Origin: an uncultured Prevotella sp.
GTDB lineage: Bacteria; Bacteroidota; Bacteroidia; Bacteroidales; Bacteroidaceae
Direction: 5' to 3'
Assembly (NCBI GenBank): GCA_900319905.1
Contig: ONQB01000003.1
Span: forward strand, 1 to 64,000
Length of the DNA: 64,000 nucleotides
A model generated the notes under the pieces. That model was not told the DNA's origin, did not search any database, and was given only the letters and a program-made list of their open reading frames with translations. Position 1 is the first letter of the stretch, and each line of letters begins with the position of its first letter. This document shows, piece after piece, positions 59,758 to 64,000 of the stretch. A program made the position numbers and the translations under genes.

Positions 59758-61113
59758 ATGGCACAGAAAGAAACCGATATGCTCCATGGGCCGCTGTTGG
59801 GCAAGATCATCATGTTTGCCCTGCCCTATGCGGCCACCGGCATCTTGGAACAGCTGTTCAACTCTATCAACGTGGCCGTCGTAGGCCGCTTTGCCAGCAG
59901 CCACGCCATGGCCGCCGTGGGAGCCACCACGTTTCTCATCAACCTCATCATCAACCTGTTCATGGGCGTGTCGATCGGCGCCAATGCCGTCATCTCCAAC
60001 TACATCGGCCGCCGCGACCGTCTGGCCGCACGCCATGCCGTGAACACCACTATCGCCCTGAGCCTCATCGGAGGCGTTCTGCTCCTTATCATCGGTCTCA
60101 CGGTGGCCGTGCCCCTGCTCAGAATGCTCGGCACGCCAGACGACATCATCAACGATGCCGCACTCTACCTGCGCATCTACTTCCTCAGCGCCCCGTTCTT
60201 CATGGTCTACAACTTCGGAGCCGCCATCCTGCGCAGCAAGGGCGACACACGCACACCACTGTACATCCTCTGCGTGGCCGGTCTGATCAACGTCACCGTG
60301 AGCATGGTGACGGTCATCGTATTCCACCTCAGCGTCGTCGGCGTGGCACTCGCCACACTCACCGCCAACTCGTTCTCATGCGTCGTCATCGTGGTACTGC
60401 TCCATCATGAGAAAGGCATCTTCCGACTGCAACCGCGCCATATCTACATCTATCCCAAGGAACTCAAGCGCATCCTGGCCATCGGACTGCCCGCCGGCCT
60501 GCAGTCAATGGTGTTCTCCTTCAGCAACGTCTTTGTACAGTCATCCATCAATACATTCGGCTATGCTGCCATTGCCGGCGCTTCGCTATGCGTCACCTTC
60601 GACGCCTACAGCTACTATGTGCTCAGCGCGTTCTGCGCCGCCGCCATCACCTTCACAGGGCAGAACTATGGTGCCGGACAGATAGACCGATGCCGCCGCA
60701 TCTTCCGCATCTGCATGCTGCTCGGCGGCACCGCCATCTTCATTTGCAACATGACATTCGTGACCTTCGCCGACCCGCTCACCTCGATCTTCACCGTCGA
60801 CCCAAAGGTCATCTATTATTGCAAGTGGCGTATCCATGTGGCCCTGGCCTTTCAATGGATTGCCACAAGCTACGAGATTCCGGCAGCCTGCATGCGTGGC
60901 TTCGGACAATCGCTGCTGCCCGCCGTGCTGACCATCATCGGCACGTGCTTCCTGCGACTGGCATGGATATTCTTCGTCCTGCCCCACTGGCCCGGCTACG
61001 GTCACCTCATGCTCTGCTATCCACTGTCGTGGATCATCACTGGCATCATCGTTTTCATCACGTATCTCTTTGCCCGACGAAAGGCCTACGCCATCGTCGA
61101 ACACCCAGCATAA
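59758..61113 (+). CDS. MATE family efflux transporter
   Basis: The 451-residue inner-membrane exporter has about 12 helices in two halves. Its start, LHGPLLGKIIMFALPYAATG, then ILEQLFNSINVAVVGRFASS, and the later FTGQNYGAGQIDRCRRIFRI are typical of MATE/DinF-like drug and cation antiporters. Substrate is unknown. The gene lies 7 bases after the flippase gene and 17 bases before the S46 peptidase gene. Confidence 0.9.
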   Translation: MAQKETDMLHGPLLGKIIMFALPYAATGILEQLFNSINVAVVGRFASSHAMAAVGATTFLINLIINLFMGVSIGANAVISNYIGRRDRLAARHAVNTTIALSLIGGVLLLIIGLTVAVPLLRMLGTPDDIINDAALYLRIYFLSAPFFMVYNFGAAILRSKGDTRTPLYILCVAGLINVTVSMVTVIVFHLSVVGVALATLTANSFSCVVIVVLLHHEKGIFRLQPRHIYIYPKELKRILAIGLPAGLQSMVFSFSNVFVQSSINTFGYAAIAGASLCVTFDAYSYYVLSAFCAAAITFTGQNYGAGQIDRCRRIFRICMLLGGTAIFICNMTFVTFADPLTSIFTVDPKVIYYCKWRIHVALAFQWIATSYEIPAACMRGFGQSLLPAVLTIIGTCFLRLAWIFFVLPHWPGYGHLMLCYPLSWIITGIIVFITYLFARRKAYAIVEHPA

Positions 61114-61130
61114 AACCAAATCAATCATAT

Positions 61131-63281
61131 ATGAACAAGAAAACATCAACACTGATCGTCGCATCACTGCTTGCGGCGACACCCTTCAAGGCAATGGCCG
61201 ACGAAGGCATGTGGACACTCTACAACCTGCCCACACAGGTGTATGAAACCATGCAAAGCTACGGTTTCGCACTGCCTCAATCGGCACTCTACAGCGACGC
61301 CAATGCCATCAAGAACAATGTCGTCAACTTCTCGGGCTATTGCTCGGGCGTCGTGGTTTCTCCCGACGGCCTCGTCTTCACCAATCACCACTGTGGCTTC
61401 GAGGCCATCCGCTCCCACTCTACCGTAGAGCACGACTACATGGTCAACGGCTTCGTGGCCAAGAGCTACGCTGAGGAACTGCCCAACAAGGACATGTTCG
61501 TGTCGTTTATGAAAAGCCAGCGCGACATCACACCTCGCCTGCAGGCCCTGGGTATCGACGTGCTCGACCGAGAGGCACAGAACAAGCTCGTCGACTCGCT
61601 GCAGAACGCACTCACCGACTCGGTGAAAGCCATCGACTCCACCTTGCATGTCGACATCGATCCCTTCTACGAGGGCAACAAATGGTACGCCACCACCTAT
61701 CAGGACTTCACCGACCTGAGACTCGTCTTTACCGTGCCGAAGTCAATGGGTAAGTTCGGCGGCGAGACCGACAACTGGATGTGGCCTCGACAGACCTGCG
61801 ACTTCTCGGTGTTCCGCATCTATGCCGACCCGAAGACCAATGGGCCGGCTCCTTACTCCAAGGACAACGTGCCCTACCACCCCAAGAGTTGGGCACGCGT
61901 GAGCCTTGACGGCTACAAGGAGGGCGACTTCGCCATGACCGTTGGCTATCCTGGCTCCACAGAGCGCTATCTCTCGAGCTATGGCATTCAGCAGATGCGC
62001 GACGACGACAACGAGCCCCGCTATCAGATACGTGGCATCAAACAGGAGGTGATGCTCAGACACATGCGTGCCAGCGAAGCTGTGCGCATCAAGTACGACT
62101 CGAAGTTCGCACAGAGCTCCAACTACTGGAAGAACGCCATCGGCATGAACAAATGTATCGACTCCATCGGACTCGTCAATCAGAAACGTGCCTACGAACA
62201 GCAGATACGTCAGTGGCAGGACACCGCCCGCTACCTTGACCATAAGGTGGACTTCGACCTTCTGGCCAAACTCTACGCCCGTAGCAACCGCCTGGTAAAG
62301 GCAATGACACAGTTCACGGAGACCTTCAGCCGCAGAAGCAACGTGGAGTTTAATACGCGTGCCATGGCCACAACCAACAATAAAAAAGCACGGGACGACA
62401 AGAAAGGCTCCTACTATGCTTTTGACGACAATACAGACCAGTGGGACTACAACACCGATGCCGACATGCTCGCAGCCATGCTGAAAAACTATCGCGAGCA
62501 GGCAGCTCCTGAATTCCTTCCCAGCTTTTATCAGACTATTGACAAGCAATTTGGAGGTGATTGCCAGCAATACGTCAAATGGCTTTTCGCCAAGTCGGCA
62601 CTGCTGAAGAAGGGTGCCAAGCTCTATGCCGGTTCAAAGGCTTTCAACAACGACCCGGGCGTGAGCTATGGCAGAGCACTCAACGCCATCTATAAAAAGC
62701 TCACCACTGCCCTCTATGGTGACAAGAACGCCGTAACATCACTCGCCGACAGCATCTTCCTGCAGGAGCGTTACCTCTGTGCCGCCAAGATACAGATGGA
62801 AATGGACAAGCCTCACTACAGCGATGCCAACTTCACCATGCGCCTGTCCTACGGTCAGGTGAAACCGCTCACCTTAGGCAGCAACACTGCATACTACACC
62901 ACAGCTGAGAGCATCGTAGAGAAGATGAAGAAAGGCGACCAGGGCGTCATCGACTATCAAGCAGAGCCCATCATGCACCAACTGTTGTCAGCTACCGACT
63001 TCACGCCTTATACTGACCGCCACACGGGTAAGATGCAGCTGTGCTTCCTCACCAACAACGACATCACAGGTGGCAACTCCGGCTCACCAATGTTCGATGG
63101 CAAGGGACGCCTCATCGGTCTGGCCTTCGACGGCAACTGGGACAGCCTGTCGTCCGATATCAACTTCGACAGCCGTCTGGCACGATGCATCGGTGTCGAT
63201 ATCCGCTACGTGCTGTTTATGATGGACCGCTGGGGACACGCCGACCGCTTGCTCAAAGAGATTGGCGCAGGTCAGGAATAA
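61131..63281 (+). CDS. S46 family dipeptidyl-peptidase, DPP7-like
   Basis: A 716-residue periplasmic serine exopeptidase. The signal peptide (TLIVASLLAATPFKAMA) is followed by the catalytic His in VFTNHHCGFEAI near residue 86, the Asp in NWMWPRQTCDFSVFRIYAD and the Ser in ITGGNSGSPMFDG. The specificity loop reads AFDGNWDSLSSDI with Gly, as in DPP7, which favours hydrophobic P1 residues, rather than the Arg of the acidic-specific DPP11. The end, VDIRYVLFMMDRWGHADRLL, also matches DPP7. These enzymes feed dipeptides to asaccharolytic Bacteroidales. The frame upstream of 61131 is an unrelated overlap with the MATE gene. Confidence 0.9.
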   Translation: MNKKTSTLIVASLLAATPFKAMADEGMWTLYNLPTQVYETMQSYGFALPQSALYSDANAIKNNVVNFSGYCSGVVVSPDGLVFTNHHCGFEAIRSHSTVEHDYMVNGFVAKSYAEELPNKDMFVSFMKSQRDITPRLQALGIDVLDREAQNKLVDSLQNALTDSVKAIDSTLHVDIDPFYEGNKWYATTYQDFTDLRLVFTVPKSMGKFGGETDNWMWPRQTCDFSVFRIYADPKTNGPAPYSKDNVPYHPKSWARVSLDGYKEGDFAMTVGYPGSTERYLSSYGIQQMRDDDNEPRYQIRGIKQEVMLRHMRASEAVRIKYDSKFAQSSNYWKNAIGMNKCIDSIGLVNQKRAYEQQIRQWQDTARYLDHKVDFDLLAKLYARSNRLVKAMTQFTETFSRRSNVEFNTRAMATTNNKKARDDKKGSYYAFDDNTDQWDYNTDADMLAAMLKNYREQAAPEFLPSFYQTIDKQFGGDCQQYVKWLFAKSALLKKGAKLYAGSKAFNNDPGVSYGRALNAIYKKLTTALYGDKNAVTSLADSIFLQERYLCAAKIQMEMDKPHYSDANFTMRLSYGQVKPLTLGSNTAYYTTAESIVEKMKKGDQGVIDYQAEPIMHQLLSATDFTPYTDRHTGKMQLCFLTNNDITGGNSGSPMFDGKGRLIGLAFDGNWDSLSSDINFDSRLARCIGVDIRYVLFMMDRWGHADRLLKEIGAGQE

Positions 63282-63293
63282 GGCATAGCATAG

Positions 63294-63370
63294 GCGCACC
63301 TACCCCGCCTATGTTGCCTATCTTGCCTACCATTGCCTACCCCGCCTACCTTGCCTACCTTGCCTACCCC
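63294..63370 (+). repeat. 9-bp GCCTACC tandem array, second locus
   Basis: About eight units of (C/T)(C/T)GCCTA(C/T)C right after the S46 peptidase stop. Same unit as at 42024-42167, also placed just after a stop codon. Confidence 0.8.
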
Positions 63371-63376
63371 TTCATG

Positions 63377-63424
63377 AAAAGAGGCTGTGTCAGAGTCCTA
63401 TTGACTCTTGGCACAGCCTCTTTT
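63377..63424. terminator. long bidirectional hairpin between convergent genes
   Basis: AAAAGAGGCTGTGTC (63377-63391) pairs with GGCACAGCCTCTTTT (63410-63424), and AGAGTC pairs with GACTCT inside it. A/T runs on both sides suit termination on both strands. Confidence 0.85.
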
Positions 63425-63445
63425 AGTTTATATAGCAGCGGATGG

Positions 63446-64000
63446 CTATCTCACTACCACCTTTTTACCATTGATGATATAGACGCCCTTGGGCAGTTTG
63501 CCACGCGACTGCTTGTCGGTAGTCAGCCGCACACCCGTAAGCGTGTAGACAGCAGCTGCGTCGGCTGCAGTCTGGCCTGCACTGACAGCACTTATGCCAG
63601 TGGTACTGCTGTTCACCACAAGCACAGCCGGGTAATAGCTGAAGTCATAATTCTCGGCTTCAGCACCGTCGAGCCGAATGGTATACGTGCCAGCCTCCAA
63701 CTGTCCGGTTACCACATTTCCCTGGGCATCAAGGAGCGTGAACGTGGGCTGAGTGATGAGCGACACCGTGTCCTCACCATTCTTCAAACCGTCAACTACA
63801 TAAGTCAAAACAGGCTCCTCGCCCACGGCAATTGTATCGTTGACAGCGCGCATGTTGGCTTGCGCCTTCGTGACAATGAGCTCGCCGTCTTCAAAGTCAA
63901 CACCTACGCTCGTGATAGAGCCTAAGCTCAAGTGGATGGGGTAGCGTCCTACCGGCGATGTCGGCGTGGCATCGCAGGATATCTCTGGTTTTCCCTCAAC
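63446..64000 (-). CDS. secreted MBG-domain protein with sorting tail (5' part outside window)
   Basis: The frame is open to the right edge, so only the last 184 codons are visible. The residues at the edge, GKPEISCDATPTSPVGRYPI, belong to an MBG-type beta module common in long Bacteroidales surface proteins. A second module follows (GEEPVLTYVVDGLKNGEDTV, LEAGTYTIRLDGAEAENYDF). The end (VYTLTGVRLTTDKQ, LPKGVYIINGKKVVV) is a type IX-like C-terminal sorting tail, comparable to those at 25222 and 45269. The function is unknown; the full protein may be leucine-rich-repeat or adhesin-like. It faces the S46 peptidase gene across a shared terminator. Confidence 0.8.
   Translation of the reverse strand, partial: VEGKPEISCDATPTSPVGRYPIHLSLGSITSVGVDFEDGELIVTKAQANMRAVNDTIAVGEEPVLTYVVDGLKNGEDTVSLITQPTFTLLDAQGNVVTGQLEAGTYTIRLDGAEAENYDFSYYPAVLVVNSSTTGISAVSAGQTAADAAAVYTLTGVRLTTDKQSRGKLPKGVYIINGKKVVVR

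Noticed and set aside
60588-61130. Upstream extension of the S46 peptidase frame into the MATE gene
   Set aside because: The extension has no conserved residues, and a proper signal peptide starts at 61131.

Overview
The window reads as chromosome of a Bacteroidales bacterium, most likely a Prevotella-like member of the Prevotellaceae. The evidence is the sigma-ABfr promoter pattern (TTTG, 19-20 bp, TAnnTTTG) in front of many genes, a SusD-type protein, NigD-like lipoprotein, S46 dipeptidyl-peptidase, DUF2851, DUF3298 and type IX-like C-terminal sorting tails on several secreted proteins. The species cannot be settled from the sequence alone.

The left 12.5 kb is the most interesting part. 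A divergent TPR/HTH regulator (1-1623, cut by the window edge) faces an AT-richer run of genes: a small secreted protein, a UDP-xylose synthase, a radical SAM/SPASM maturase, a double-glycine leader peptide carrying eight Cys-Asn-Ser-Gly-Thr type units, an outer-membrane barrel receptor, a GT14 (core-2/xylosyltransferase family) glycosyltransferase fused to a methyltransferase, a C39-peptidase ABC exporter, a short stub resembling the start of a HlyD-type fusion protein, and UDP-galactopyranose mutase. I read this as a biosynthetic system for a ribosomally made, Cys-rich peptide that is modified by radical SAM chemistry and probably glycosylated, perhaps xylosylated on its Ser-Gly repeats, then cleaved and exported.

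From 12.9 to 20 kb: a NatA/NatB-like ABC pair, a periplasmic asparaginase with a Dcu dicarboxylate antiporter, a divergent AraC regulator, a small hypothetical protein and a glutaredoxin-like protein. From 20 to 26 kb: a DUF3298 protein and an orphan 1140-residue SusD-SusE/F fusion without a SusC partner, set among many repeats. From 26 to 51.6 kb most genes lie on the minus strand and are housekeeping (S41 protease, ParE, GNAT-like protein, DoxX, Ca2+-type P-ATPase, Lgt, YchF, DprA, thioesterase, DUF2851, SNF2 helicase, YbeY, CoaD, RuvB), interrupted by a second TPR/HTH regulator and a large anchor-J adhesin on the plus strand. From 51.8 kb: NigD-like lipoprotein, an ECF sigma factor with an anti-sigma/beta-barrel fusion, a polyprenyl glycosylphosphotransferase, an SpmA/SpmB-type protein, a Wzx-like flippase, a MATE exporter, a DPP7-like peptidase and the end of an MBG-domain secreted protein.

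Intergenic DNA is unusually rich in structured repeats: a (GAAGTYCR)n hairpin family in at least seven places, a MITE-like insertion with target duplication and a visible empty site, a dispersed hairpin family with compensatory stem changes, 22-bp palindromic arrays, 9-bp TGCCTACC arrays and a 316-bp near-palindrome. No rRNA, tRNA, CRISPR array or intact transposase was recognised.
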